Positions 1 to 10,172 of a DNA stretch of 64,000 bases are shown piece after piece. The stretch's first letter is position 1. Each line of letters starts with the position of its first letter. The DNA comes from Choristoneura fumiferana (Eukaryota; Arthropoda; Insecta; Lepidoptera; Tortricidae), in assembly GCF_025370935.1 (NCBI RefSeq), contig NC_133483.1, forward strand, positions 2,743,506 to 2,807,505. The letters run 5' to 3'. Position numbers and translations under genes: made by a program. The notes under the pieces are model-generated. The model did not search any database, had not been told where the DNA came from, and saw only the letters and a program-made list of their open reading frames with translations.

Positions 1-99
1 ATACGGTATTTTAATCGAAAACTACTTCAATTGAAATGGTTATTAGCTAAATTTCATTAAAATGTAAACGTATACTAAAATTAACACGTATTAAACAAC

Positions 100-210
100 C
101 TAAGACTCCAGAACAAACATTCGTACTGTTTTTATAAAATCTACCCCGACCGAGGATCGAACCCAGGACCTTAAGCTTTCTAGGTTCTCTACCCACTCAG
201 CTTCGTCATA
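100..210 (-). mobile_element. tRNA-derived SINE, family 2, partial
   Basis: The minus strand shows a tRNA-like head with a degenerate A box near 185-205 and a B-box-like GGTTCGATCC motif near 150-165, followed by the family's 'GAATGTTTGTTC' body. The 3' half of the SINE, seen at 47030-47264, is missing. It is a retrotransposed relic, not a functional tRNA gene. Confidence 0.7.
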
Positions 211-588
211 TTCAGTTGTTTTTGTCAGTAACTTCCCTATCTCCGTTTCGTCACAAACGTGAACAAAGTACCTATTTGTAGTAAGAAACTGACATGTTTA
301 GTTTCACTCAACCAAGCTCCTGGATAAATAATCCATATTATTTTTGAACAAACACTCACGTTCTCACATTTATCGAATGTTATTAAAAGCTTGACGGCAG
401 CTTTCTAAATTTATCACGTTAAATAACGTAAGTACCTACATACAAATAAAACCTGTACGATACTTTAACCCTACATTAAAAATTAAGATTCGTTACACGG
501 TACAAGTAGAAAAATGTTTTAATTTGAAATAAGTTTTTGATAAAAATAAATTTTGAATACAAGCTTTTTTGCTGACTGTACCTACTTG
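211..588. other. No recognised feature
   Basis: This stretch is AT-rich and holds no convincing frame or repeat that I recognise. Confidence 0.5.
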
Positions 589-1235
589 TTAGGTTTTCGT
601 AGCCAAAATGGCAAAAACGGAACCCTGATAGTTTCGCCATGTCTGTCTGTCTGTACGTCCGCGGCTTTGCTCAGGGACTATCAATGCTAGAAAGCTGTAA
701 TTTTGCACGAATATACATTATATATAATATATGTATGTAAATAATGCCGACAAAATGGTACAATAAAATTTTTAATTTTTTTTTTACACTACCTCCCCAT
801 AGACGTAAAGTGGGCGTATTTTTTTTTTCTCACCCGATCTTGTAGTGTGGGTTATCGTTGGATACGTATTTTAAAACCATTACGGGGTTGCATTACGATT
901 TTTCGATTCAGTGATTTGTTTGCAAAATATTCAACTTTTCATTATAATCGAGCGTCCCCCCCCCCCTCTCAAATCTAAATCGGTGGGTGGAAAAATTTGA
1001 AAAAATCATGATGGTACTAAGTATATCAAACTTACAAGGAAAACTATAACGGTTAAGTTTTCTTTAGAATTATTAGTAGTTTAACAGTAAATAGCAGCCT
1101 TAGGTATGAAATATACCTAAACTTGGAATATTCCGTACGAAATACGAAATCCTTAGAAAAATATTACTTAATTTTTTCGTAATGGCTACGGAACCCTATT
1201 TCGGGCGTGTCCGACACGCTCTTGGCCGGTTTTTT
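589..1235 (+). repeat. GTTCCGTAGCC interspersed repeat, near full length
   Basis: The copy opens with a degraded form of the terminal hairpin GGGTTCCGTAGCC...ACGGAACCC. It then has a (CTGT)n/GTCCG stretch, a long AT-rich body with a C-run near 955, GGCTACGGAACCC and finally the palindrome GCGTGTCCGACACGC with CTTGGCCGG and a T-run. The same architecture recurs about a dozen times in the window. It encodes no protein that I can see. The family is common in moths, but I cannot assign its transposon class. Confidence 0.8.
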
Positions 1236-1448
1236 GACTATACTTGCATTGTTATCCAAGTTACATTTCCGTACCAAATTTCAAGTCGGTGTCATTAACC
1301 GTTGAGGAGTTCTGTTCTGCGGAGTCGGTCCTGGACGGTCTACCAGGATTTTACACCAGATAATTATATTGTAACCAGATTTACATAAGTATGCCAAATT
1401 TCAAGTCAATCGGACCACTAAAAGTAACAGTTAAAAAAACATTTTTTT
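1236..1448. repeat. Possible diverged repeat fragment
   Basis: The phrase CAAATTTCAAGTC occurs twice, near 1275 and 1395, about 120 bp apart. This suggests a decayed interspersed repeat of unknown class. Confidence 0.3.
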
Positions 1449-1716
1449 ATCATCATCATCATCCCAGCCTAATACGTCCCACTGCTGGGCACAGGCCTCC
1501 TCTCAGAACAAGAGGGCTCGGGCCATAGTTCCCACGCGGGCCCAGTGCAGATTGGGAACTTCACACACACCATTGAATTGCTTCGCAGGTTTGTGCCGGT
1601 TTCCTCACGATATTTTCCTTCACCGCAAAGCTCGTGATAAATTTCAAATGTAATTCCGCACATGAATTTCGAAAAACTCAGAGGTTCGCACCTCAAACCA
1701 CTAGGCCACCACGGCT
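1449..1716 (-). mobile_element. tRNA-derived SINE, family 1, B-box region deleted
   Basis: Read on the minus strand, the element starts with the A-box-like GTGGTGGCCTAGTGG. It continues through a conserved body (GAAATTCATGTGCGGAATTA, GTGAAGGAAAATATCG) and ends in ATGATGATGATG. The segment carrying the B box is deleted near 1690 compared with the copy at 12804-13118, so internal Pol III promotion should be lost. Confidence 0.85.
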
Positions 1717-2300
1717 TTTAATTTTTTTATATTGATTTTTTTTTTTGTATTTTTATTTTACACTTGTATCGTATCACTAGTAATCAGTAACCTTAATGTA
1801 AGTAAATTAAATTATACCTACTTAGTACAGAATTTTGTTAACACCAATATCACTGTTACATTAGTTTTGTTTTGATCAAAAACTTAATGCAAATTTGGGA
1901 TCGTGAGATGCTTTAGCTAATTATAAGTTATCTCTGCATCAGTCTTCAGGTAACTTTGTATAAAACGTATGTTTGTTGAAAGTTTGCAAACTTTAACCAA
2001 GATTTGCTGAATACTTCTCTGGGATTAAATTACAGCGGTAATTAGTCTACTGCTATTGTGTAGGTTTCTGAAATAAATTATTCACCTGGGTGAAGCCGTG
2101 TTTCGCTCTAGCTAAAACTCAAAACAAAGGTTTTTCCAAAGATAAGCTACAAGCTATTATATTTCATCGAAATATTTGCTTACCATTAGGGTGATTGTGA
2201 TGAAACATGTAAAAAAAAATATATATAAAAAAATAATAGTAACATAAAATTTTACTAGCAAATGTGATGAAAAACATTGTATGTCGCACGGGCGGTACTA
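1717..2300. other. No recognised gene; minor repeat debris
   Basis: The stretch is AT-rich. A short piece near 2085-2135 resembles the 'GGGTGAAGCCG' edge of a common moth repeat. Nothing else was recognised. Confidence 0.4.
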
Positions 2301-2559
2301 TAATTGGGCCAATCAACTATTTTATCGACACTTTGGGCGTCTCCTGCGTTACCAAAATTGTCTCCTGCGTTACCAAAAAATCGTACTTCCAACAAGATAT
2401 TTCACGGTTTAATAGGTTGAACTTACGTAGGATGGCATGTATTCATGTACACCATCAATTAAATTACAGAAAAAACATGTTTACTTACAAAAATCTGCAA
2501 TTGTTTGAAAAATGTCGCGGACAGATTAGTGTCGGTAAAAAAGTTGATTGGCCCAATTA
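2301..2559. repeat. Inverted-repeat element with 18-bp perfect arms
   Basis: TAATTGGGCCAATCAACT at 2301-2318 is perfectly inverted at 2542-2559. The open frame across it (2264-2683) shows no known domain and is best read as repeat sequence. The arms suggest a MITE or the ends of a small DNA transposon, but I see no clean target-site duplication. Confidence 0.5.
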
Positions 2560-2717
2560 CGAACATCGACTCATTAAAGCCCTCAGTCTTCGACTTCGGG
2601 CTTCTTATAAACTCTCGTTCGTAATTCCTTATTTGCCGCCTTTAAGACACAATGTACTATTAAATACCGGGTGTAGCCTGTAACACGAGCAAATAATTAA
2701 AACATAGATCGTACTCG

Positions 2718-2822
2718 TCAAACTGAACAACATTAGTTCTTCTGTTGATGATTCGGACAAAAATTACTTGTGTTGATGATTCGGACTAGCGAAGAGTATG
2801 CGAACTATGGCGCTCCCGCACA
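2718..2822 (+). repeat. GATTCGGACTAGCGAAGAG repeat, fragment
   Basis: The stretch GATGATTCGGACTAGCGAAG with GAGTATGCGAAC recurs at 46515-46595. Part of the repeat is locally duplicated here, since GTTGATGATTCGGAC occurs twice about 30 bp apart. Confidence 0.6.
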
Positions 2823-3325
2823 ATCCTCAACGTTATACAAGTAGTTCGGCAATTTACAGCTTTCAATCTTTTAAAATATCAGTGACCGATACATAAATTG
2901 TATTCAACCGCCGCGGGTGTTAAAAGGCTTTCAATAAAGTACATCGCGGGGAGTAAGTACACGATAACGTTATCAGTGACAGCCTCTCGTGATAGCGTTC
3001 ATTATCTTGCCAAAATATCCATTACACGATTAAAACCTTTCACGTTTTATTACCGACTTAATCCGGTATATGGTGGGTGCGCCGATTTTACGCTCCTCGC
3101 GCGTACCGAATGATTACTTAGGCTCGGTTTTAATAGTTGTTATAGAAATTGCGTTTTTTTTTCAATCACACGTTTTGCTTTGTGCTAACACTGGCATTGA
3201 ACAATTTCGTTAGGTAACCCGGAGTATGAAAGAAGGCTGCATTAAAAAGACTTGCATATCATTTAGGTGTACAACCTTTGCCGTAATATTTTATCAGAAA
3301 CGTCACTTAAAAAAACATACAGTTA
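2823..3325. other. No recognised feature
   Basis: One short open frame (2898-3113) is present, with no recognisable motif. No repeat was identified. Confidence 0.4.
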
Positions 3326-3362
3326 AATTTAGGACCTCCTCCTTTTTTGAAGTCGGTTGAAA
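3326..3362 (-). repeat. Solo end of the AACCGACTTC element
   Basis: CCTCCTCCTTTTTTGAAGTC is the inverted terminus of the element described at 33756-34868. Only this end is present. Confidence 0.65.
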
Positions 3363-3546
3363 AATAAAAAAAACGGTGGACATCAAGTGGTTACGGCGCC
3401 ATGTCAATGGTACCTAACGTACTGGAAAAATAGTAGTGTTAAGATTGTTTAGTTTTCTTTAAGTAGTGTTTTATATTAATCTTAACCACACTGGAAAAAA
3501 AGATTTGCGAACAGTAAAAAAAAAACTGTTGCTTGTAACATAACTT

Positions 3547-3788
3547 CATCCCAGCCTATATACGTCCCACTGCTGGGCACGGGCCCAGTGCGGATTGGGA
3601 ACTTCACACGCACCAATGAATGGCTTCGCAGGTTTGTGCAGGTTTCCTCACTATGTTTTCCTTCACCGCAAAGCTCGTGGTAAATTTCAAATGTAATTCC
3701 GCACATGAATTTGGAAAAACTCAGAGGTGCGAGCCGGGGTTTGAACCCACGACCCTCTGTTTGAGAGGCGATAGGTCAAACCACTAGA
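3547..3788 (-). mobile_element. tRNA-derived SINE, family 1, internally deleted
   Basis: The minus strand keeps the tRNA-like head, including the B-box-like GGTTCAAACCC near 3735-3750, and the conserved body. About 40 bp are missing between the GGGCACGGGC and CCCAGTGCGG motifs on the plus strand. The A-box end is cut at 3788. Confidence 0.85.
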
Positions 3789-4262
3789 TAGTAAGATAAC
3801 TTGAGTGACTATAACTAAAACTTTCTTTTAGCTAAAAGTTAGGCGATGTCTCAAAATCAGAAGTATTTTGCAATATATTATTAATATATATATAATATTC
3901 CTAATTAGTAAACTTCGGCTAAACGTCAAGTAGTTTAACTAGTTCAGCTGTTCTTAGTTGAGCCTGAGCCAAACGATGCAATACATAGGATTGAATGGTT
4001 TTTATACGGGTTACGTCGCGCGAAAGCGTCGAAACAGTTTGAACGCAGCTTTACTGTCACCGCATCGTTACTTAACATCTATCACTATAGCCTTCATTTG
4101 TTCATAATGTATGCTGTTTAATAGTATACACACAAGCTCACACCTATTTTACTTAGCTTTTATTATTGCCCGTTAAAACGTCCTACAGGTTTCAGCCCTT
4201 TAAATGGCGTCATCAGCACAGACCAATGGCTTACCAACGTTGTTGTTTTACTCGTAACTTTA
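3789..4262. other. No recognised feature
   Basis: AT-rich sequence with no supported gene or repeat. Confidence 0.4.
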
Positions 4263-4553
4263 ACATCATCCATCATCCCAGCCTATATACGTCCCACTGC
4301 TGGGCACAGGCCTCCTCTCAGAACAAGAGGGCTTGGGCCATTGTTCCCACGCGGGCCCAGTGCGGATTGGGAACTTCACACACACCCTTGAATTGCTTCG
4401 CAGGTTTGTGCAGGTTTCCTCATGATGTTTTCCTTCACCGCAAAGCTCGTGGTAAATTTCAAATGTAATTCCGCACATGAAGTTTGAAAAACTCAGAGGT
4501 GCGAGCCGGGGTTTGAACCCACGACCCTCTGCTTGAGAGGCGATAGGTCAATC
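4263..4553 (-). mobile_element. tRNA-derived SINE, family 1
   Basis: The SINE body and ATGATG tail are complete, and the B-box region (GGTTCAAACCC on the minus strand) is intact. The A-box head is replaced by AT-rich sequence after 4550. Overlapping open frames on both strands here are products of the SINE sequence, not genes. Confidence 0.85.
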
Positions 4554-4613
4554 AATTAGTAAAAATGAAATGCTTACTAATTAATAATTGTAGTATTAAA
4601 AAAACACGTTTAA

Positions 4614-4818
4614 AGGTCCGTTTATATCTACAGACATTGAGCGTGCCAGACACGTGCCGTGGCAGAAAAAACACGTACGTACGCACGTGGTATTACGTAT
4701 ATATATCTATCATTACACGGCCGTGCAGACGCCGACAGGCACTTAATATAATTAATGTTATTTTGTCTGCCACGGCACGTGTCTGCCACGCTCAATGCAT
4801 GTAGGTATAAACGGACCT
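4614..4818. mobile_element. TTAA-flanked hairpin MITE (piggyBac-like)
   Basis: The arms, about 52 bp long (4614-4665 and 4766-4818), start AGGTCCGTTTATA and are near-perfect inverted repeats. The element is flanked on both sides by TTAA (4610-4613 and 4819-4822), the target-site signature of the piggyBac superfamily. The 205-bp element has no coding capacity, so it would have needed a transposase supplied in trans. Confidence 0.8.
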
Positions 4819-4822
4819 TTAA

Positions 4823-5289
4823 CGATGAACCGTCGTAGATTTGCCTGACTGTTCTATCATTCATTAGTGGTACCGTGGTACCATTTTTTATCAAAGTCCA
4901 CCCTGTGATTATTCTAACTCCAAACTCGGCTAGGTTACGTTCACGTTGTTCTGTCTTAAAGTTATAGGTGGATAGTTTTATTTGTTGTTAAACTACCTTT
5001 TACTTTGCTCTAAATCTCAAATGTGAAAATAATGTGATCGATTCTTCCAATTGGGTCTTTCGCTGTCGTACAAAATCAAATAAAGAGGAGTTTTTATCAC
5101 ATTTTCAAGGGTTTTTACTTTTTACTATGTATGACATTTGTACGGGTATCATAATAAACTTTCATAAGTAGGTAATTTTATACATACACCCTTTTGTATC
5201 CTTTTTGAGCTGATATGACAATAGTTATTTATACCTACATATTGTCCATATTTCATAAAGTTGGCCTCATATGGAAGTGTATTTTTTTA
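4823..5289. other. No recognised feature
   Basis: AT-rich sequence without a supported gene or repeat. Confidence 0.4.
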
Positions 5290-5460
5290 ACCCCCGTCGC
5301 AAAAAGAGGGGTGTTATAAGTTTGACCGCTATGTGTATCTGTCTGTCTGTGGCACCGTTTGTGATTGAACCGATTTGAATGCGGTTTTTTTTATTTGAAA
5401 GCAGGTTTTCATCAGCATGCATTTTCAGCATGGTTTTGAGACATGTTTTATTAAGGTTAG
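5290..5460 (+). repeat. CCCCCGACGCAAAAAGAGGGG repeat, 5' part
   Basis: The copy starts with CCCCCGTCGCAAAAAGAGGG, then GGTGTTATAAGTTTGACCGC and a CTGTCTGTCTGTGGCACCG stretch. Related copies lie at 8819, 18413, 20594, 29326 and 45041. The family is non-coding. Confidence 0.75.
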
Positions 5461-5784
5461 TTAGTTAAGTACCTATTCTAAAAAAATCATTTGAGAAAGT
5501 GTATTTACTGGGAAGTGCAAATTTTGAGACGGAAATCCCTTTTAAAAATCGGCCTAATAGTCGGTGAGCCCAGCCCCAAGTTACCTACGTAACATGACAT
5601 CACGATAAGATGCGGCACACGGTGGAAAAAGTTGTGCTGAGCAAGAATCAAAAAACTGTCGTACCTAAAATTAGCCGGGAGTTTGAGAAAATCCTTTACT
5701 TTCGGTAAAAAAATTATGGTAATTTTACGTCATGTGACATCATTATGAAACACGTGGCATCATGTAGCCCTTTATCCGTAGAGA
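5461..5784. other. No recognised feature
   Basis: No gene or known repeat was identified. Confidence 0.4.
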
Positions 5785-5876
5785 GGGGCAACATAAGTCT
5801 GTCAGTTCTGAAATAGCCGGAAGTGCCTGACAGACTGTTACAAAGATGACCTCCAAAAACATCGACATCTATGTAC

Positions 5877-6049
5877 CATCAGCCAAATATGTGGTCTACC
5901 ACCCTAAAGCTGATAATCGTTTGCATGGTCATAAAACAATAATACCAATAGACGTGTCTGTCAACTTGAAAGTTCGACTTTAGCGACATATTAATTTGAT
6001 AGGAACTTGTTTAAAAATTGGTAGACCACTTATTTGGCTGATAGTACCT
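5877..6049. mobile_element. Inner MITE, ACCATCAGCC family
   Basis: The left arm contains ACCATCAGCCAAATATGTGG and the right arm the inverse CCACTTATTTGGCTGATAGT. The same family recurs at 39075-39927, where it was itself interrupted by later insertions. Confidence 0.65.
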
Positions 6050-6055
6050 TACGGC

Positions 6056-6220
6056 ACTAGACTGGCTGTATGGATCAAAACGCGCGGCGCATCAATCATC
6101 TATATTACTTTGACACAACCGCTGTCACGGGCGTCAACAGACTATAGTGAACTGTTCACAAAACCGCGCTGTGAACTGTTTTTATGCGCCGTTTTGATGT
6201 AAGAAGCATGCAGTCTAGTA
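6056..6220. repeat. Inner inverted-repeat element, CTAGACTG arms
   Basis: ACTAGACTGGCTGTATGGAT with AAAACG...GGCGCAT on the left is inverted as ATGCGCCGTTTTGATG...GCAGTCTAGT on the right. It is probably an independent MITE. Confidence 0.5.
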
Positions 6221-6355
6221 CATAGATGTCAATGACCAAAAACGATATTATATGTAGACATAAATGACATAGGAAATCGTTTTTAGGGGTCCTTTTTGCC
6301 ACAGTCTGTCAGGCACTTCCGGCTATTTCAGAACTGACCGACTTATATTGCCCCC

Positions 6356-6862
6356 TTAAGTATTTCGTATTGTATATGGAATCTTCCAAGTTTAGGTATA
6401 TTACCTTAGGCTGCTATTTACTCAAACAATCTTAGCCGTTATAATTTTCCTTATAAATGGGATATATTTACTACCATTCTAATTAAATAAACCACTCGAA
6501 TTGAATGAAAATTTTCACTTTAAAGTTTAATATTTCGGAAAACAGATCTCATAATCGAAAAATAGTTATAGAACCCCCCCCCCCCCCATTATTTTAAAAT
6601 ACCTTTCCAACGATAACCCACACTATATTATAGAGTTAGTCGAGAAAAAAAAATCACATCCACTACGTCGTCTAAATATCCGAAAAATATTTATTAACAA
6701 TTTTTACTTTACCACTTTGGCGGCGTGACTGATATATATATTCATGCCAAATTACAGCTTTCTTGTACTAACGGTCTCTGAGCTTAGCCGCGGACGGACA
6801 GACAGACGGACAGACATGGCGAAACTATAAGGGTTCCTAGTTAACTACGGAACCCCAAAAAC
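6356..6862 (-). repeat. GTTCCGTAGCC interspersed repeat, truncated
   Basis: This is a minus-strand copy of the family at 589-1235. It has the C-run near 6575, the GACAGACAGACGGACAGACA tract and the terminal hairpin near 6830-6855. It begins abruptly next to the MITE end at 6354 and lacks the GGCCAAGAGCGTGTCGG terminus. Confidence 0.75.
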
Positions 6863-6990
6863 GCAAACAAATTTAATTTAGTACAATCAATCCTCCTTGC
6901 GATTCTGAACATCCTACTTTCACGTTTTAAATTATGGAAAGAGGTACGGAGAATTGACACCCTCTCTTTTTCATGTATAAACCTACTTAC

Positions 6991-7144
6991 GTCATAAAAG
7001 TAGTAGATGTTGATGTTATTCTCCGTAGCATTAGCAACTCGGAGGCTAGATCGGTTGCTGCTGTATTCTTCAAAGATAGTGAAGGACGTGCGTGGCGTCG
7101 ATAGGTCTTCCAACTCCTTAATCATCAGCTCAGGATCCATGGTG
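6991..7144 (-). CDS. Candidate host first coding exon; extracellular N-terminus of a neuropeptide GPCR (possibly CCAP receptor)
   Basis: On the minus strand, a pyrimidine-rich TCTCTTCCCCAG acceptor (AG at 7145-7146) precedes CACCATGG, a good start context, with the ATG at 7138-7140. Exactly 50 codons follow to a GTAAGTAG donor starting at 6990, giving an internal exon in phase 0. The peptide starts MDPELMIKEL and ends NNINIYYFYD. It has two N-glycosylation sequons (NRS at residues 29-31, NAT at 37-39) and no membrane segment. That fits the extracellular tail before TM1 of a class A receptor. The YYFYD ending reminded me of insect cardioacceleratory (CCAP) receptors; that is recall, not a search. 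The first membrane-spanning exon is not visible downstream. A fortuitous ORF remains possible. Confidence 0.5.
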
Positions 7145-7496
7145 CTGGGGAAGAGATTGGTTAATTTAGAAAAAGTGTTTTACCTACAAGATAATTTTAC
7201 AGTACCTGGGAGATTCGGTTTTGAAGCAGTTGTTGTTAAATTTATATTAGCTTATGCCGGTTTTACGGGTTAGGTACCTTGTTTCATCTAAAACTTTTGA
7301 CAAATGATTAAATTAAATTATAATTACAAATTATCACTATAATAATTGTAACGTAAGTAAACACAATATTTAGCAAGTGAATGTTAAAATAATTACTTGT
7401 TTACCAACTGGTACGGTACCAATTTTCTTGTCTAATATCTAAATAAAAATAATAAATAAATAAAAATATCATTAAATGATATTTTATGAACCCCAA
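7145..7496. other. Presumed intron sequence upstream of the candidate exon
   Basis: AT-rich sequence. If the exon at 6991-7144 is real, this would be the 3' part of the intron separating it from an upstream untranslated exon. No repeat was recognised. Confidence 0.35.
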
Positions 7497-7620
7497 AATT
7501 CAAATTCAAATATGTTTATTGCATAGTCATGAGTAATGCAGTTCTCAATAATGTTTACTTTACAGTTCGTCATGCCTCAGAGAGGCGTATAATATTTAAA
7601 CTTAGTTTCTAAATTATATT
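7497..7620 (-). mobile_element. Possible LINE 3' tail
   Basis: On the minus strand, AATAAACATATTTGAATTTG resembles the (ATTTGAA)n tails of moth LINEs such as the one at 39545-39895. The upstream part is diverged. Confidence 0.4.
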
Positions 7621-8070
7621 CCCAAAAAAATCTATTTTTGTCTAAAGAATCCATTTGAGTAAATTGTTTTCTGTCCAATTATTTGCACCTTTAAAAAAGC
7701 ATTTGTTAAAAATCAAACGACTTATTGTCATTTTCTGTGGTAATATTTAGCTGAGTGAAAATTTTGACCAAATGAATATGTGTGTACTGAAATTATTTCA
7801 AAGAGTGCATACGCAAAAAGAAACCTTAGCTAAAATCAGTTTAGGTAATAAAATTTAATCAAAATAATTTTGGGAAAACGGCAAGGGCCCCGGTTTCACA
7901 GGCAGAAAAGTAAATAGAACCTTCTCAACGTCTGGATTCACCGGGCAGCAGCACTGCGCTTGAACTGTTCTACAACGTAATGAAGAAACGAGAAAAGCCC
8001 TAAGGTTCCAGAGAGCGTGTATAAAAAGTTGAGACGTGGTTGATCAACCAGATAGATCGGATACTTACGA
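7621..8070. other. No recognised feature
   Basis: No gene or known repeat was identified. Confidence 0.4.
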
Positions 8071-8192
8071 AGTACAAAATTCGAACTTTGTATTTTGCCG
8101 TCGCTTACTTTAATAATTATTTAACACGAAAATGAGCTGGGACGGTACGATACAAACCTCGATTTTCAAATTTTGTAGTAGCCCCCAGCTCC
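8071..8192. repeat. Degenerate GGGCTACTACGAA MITE
   Basis: The right side AATTTTGTAGTAGCCCC and the inner motifs GTACGATACAAAC and CGAACTTTGTAT match the better-preserved MITEs at 19405-19531 and 41613-41733. The left terminus is eroded. Confidence 0.5.
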
Positions 8193-8818
8193 GTTTAGCA
8201 TTTCCTGCATAGAGCTATACATAATAATAATGTTGTTACAAACAAAGCCGAAGCGAAAATATGGATCAGCCATAGAGTAAATCTTCGATAAAGTTACAAA
8301 CACTCTTAACCGACGTAAGCCCGAGTAAAAATATACTTTTACGACTCGACGATTTGAGTGTACCAGACTATGATAATATATCTATCCACGTGAAAATGTT
8401 TGTTGATTCTTCAGACTAGAACAACGTCGACCTATGAAGGTAGTTCAAGGTTCAGAAAACTGGATCACTGTTAAATAAGTAACATGATGGATACTCATTA
8501 TTTATTAACTGTATTTATACAGACTGACATTCGAATGGAAAATTGTACCTACATATGTATTTCGCCGGCCTACATTTGCACTGGCCCGCATGGGAACTAG
8601 AATCTAAGTGTTCTCATACTGTGAGAAGGCCTGTGCGTCTTTGGTAGTACCTATATTGAAAACTGTGCCGATATGGGGCACAGTCATGGTTTATCGGGAT
8701 AGTGTCGATTGATTTGGAATACAGCGGTATCGACCTCACGCGCGTCAATTCAGATAAACCCCACCGTAGATTATCTTAGATGTATTCTTGAATATAAGCT
8801 AGCGTGTAATATAATAAG
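8193..8818. other. No recognised feature
   Basis: No supported gene or repeat. The open frame at 8709-8894 runs into the repeat at 8819 and is not supported. Confidence 0.4.
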
Positions 8819-8889
8819 CGCTACGGTGCCACAGACAGACACACATAGCGGTCAAACTTATAACACCCCTCTTTTTGCGTCGGGGGTTA
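8819..8889 (-). repeat. CCCCCGACGCAAAAAGAGGGG repeat, terminal fragment
   Basis: The minus-strand fragment keeps the AAAAAGAGGGGTGTTATAAG end and the GTGTGTCTGTCTGTGGCACC stretch. Confidence 0.7.
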
Positions 8890-9513
8890 ATTAAAATCAG
8901 TTCAGTTGGAGATCAGGAAAGGATTTCAAGTACTTAAACCCTGCTACTCGCCCACTTATTTCCCCTTAAGTTTTATGTGTGTGTGTTTTTTTTTACAATA
9001 TGGGAACAAGGGATTTATGGGAATATGGGGTAGGGATACCTACCTGTCGAAATTAAAACAGAACATTTATATATTGTTAACATCTTCAGAAGCTCATACG
9101 AGTATCAAATCCAAATCAACTTTAGGTAGATACTGGATAGATTTTCTTTACCCTACTTTGACAAATAAAAAGATGAACGGAATCGTAAAAGGATTTATAT
9201 TAACATAGTCTGTGAATAGTGAACAAAGTTCCAATTGTTTGCCGGAGTCCAATAATGATAAGACCAACAGTGAAAAGGTTTTTCCATATCCAGTTTATTT
9301 GACGCTCAAAGATTAGCTAAAGCCCGAATCTATGTAATTTTGTTCCATGTACTTATACTAAATTGTAATAAATAGTTTTTTCGTGGATATGTTTGTTTAT
9401 AATTTGTAATGGGAAATCTGTGGAGTTTTGTGGGAATGATACATATAAATTTGCATAGTTTAGATGCTTGCAATTAACTTACAACACTTCTTTGTCCGGG
9501 TGAATATAGCGAA
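8890..9513. other. No recognised feature
   Basis: An open frame at 8906-9208 (100 codons) has no recognisable domain, no good start context and no splice signals that I trust. Confidence 0.4.
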
Positions 9514-9700
9514 TCAAATTGGTATTGTATTGTAAAACTCTTTATTGCACATAAAAACACATGAAAATAACAGAACACAGGATAATAAGATGACCAAAGG
9601 CGAACTTATTCTTTAAAGAGATCCCTTCCAGTTAACCTTTGAACGATTGACAGGATATGACACAAGAGTACACGTTACGAGTACGAATACAATGAAAAGA
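9514..9700 (-). mobile_element. LINE 3' end, TTGTATTGTA-tail family
   Basis: On the minus strand the sequence runs through ATGTGCAATAAAGAG into TTTTACAATACAATAC, the polyadenylation-like end of a LINE 3' UTR. A related end lies at 18222-18360. Confidence 0.6.
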
Positions 9701-9770
9701 TAAAAGAACCGAAATTTTAAATCATAATTAAAATTAATTTTAATTTCAAATTCAGACTCATAGGTGCTCA

Positions 9771-9920
9771 TAGTAAGATTGCTCTGAAGCGATAAGGCCA
9801 CCTATTGCTAGGTAGGTAGGTAGTATGTAGGTATATACATTGGAAAATTTTTCTATGCATCTCTGTTTTCTGCACTGCACGTTAATTAGTGTTCAATAAA
9901 ACAAATAATCCCACTGTACC
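9771..9920 (+). mobile_element. LINE 3' UTR fragment, opposite orientation
   Basis: TTGCTCTGAAGCGATAAGGC followed by CTGTTTTCTGCACTGC and TTCAATAAAA is the plus-strand form of the LINE 3' UTR also seen inverted at 18222-18360. The two LINE ends in this area therefore face one another. Confidence 0.55.
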
Positions 9921-10130
9921 TACATTGTAGTGTGATCTGATTGACTTAAAATTAGAAACGGATAATGTACATAGGCATGTAGTTGGGATGATATGCAATT
10001 AAGAAAAAGTACAGTTAGCAAAAACCTAAATTATATAAAAAAATATGATGACATACAGGGACGGGGTGAGTCAAGTTTTGAAAAACTTGCTTTCGCACTA
10101 TTAAAACCATTTAATGGAAGGTAATAACAA
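9921..10130. other. No recognised feature
   Basis: Nothing supported. Confidence 0.4.
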
Positions 10131-10172
10131 TCGGTACCCACTTGCTCCTTTGCCATCCAGTCGAATAAAAAA
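10131..10172 (-). repeat. CTGGATGGC repeat, terminal fragment
   Basis: CACTTGCTCCTTTGCCATCC with AGTCGAATAAA is the end of the family best seen at 38311-38586. Confidence 0.65.

Larger units (their letters stand above)
5785..6354. mobile_element. MITE with ~54-bp inverted ends carrying two inner MITE-like elements
   Basis: The left end begins GGGGCAACATAAGTC and contains CTGTCAGTTCTGAAATAGCC. The right end (6290-6354) is its inverse. Inside are two further inverted-repeat elements (5877-6049 and 6056-6220), so this is a nested or composite insertion. The 68-codon open frame at 5996-6202 spans the inner elements and is not credible as a gene. Confidence 0.7.

Noticed and set aside
2264..2683. 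139-codon frame, possible small gene
   Set aside because: It spans an inverted-repeat element (2301-2559) and contains no recognisable domain. A 25-bp direct repeat (GCGTTACCAAAA) inside it suggests repeat structure.
4628..4894. Repetitive peptides on both strands of 4565-4894
   Set aside because: They arise because the same inverted arm of the TTAA-flanked MITE is read in both directions.
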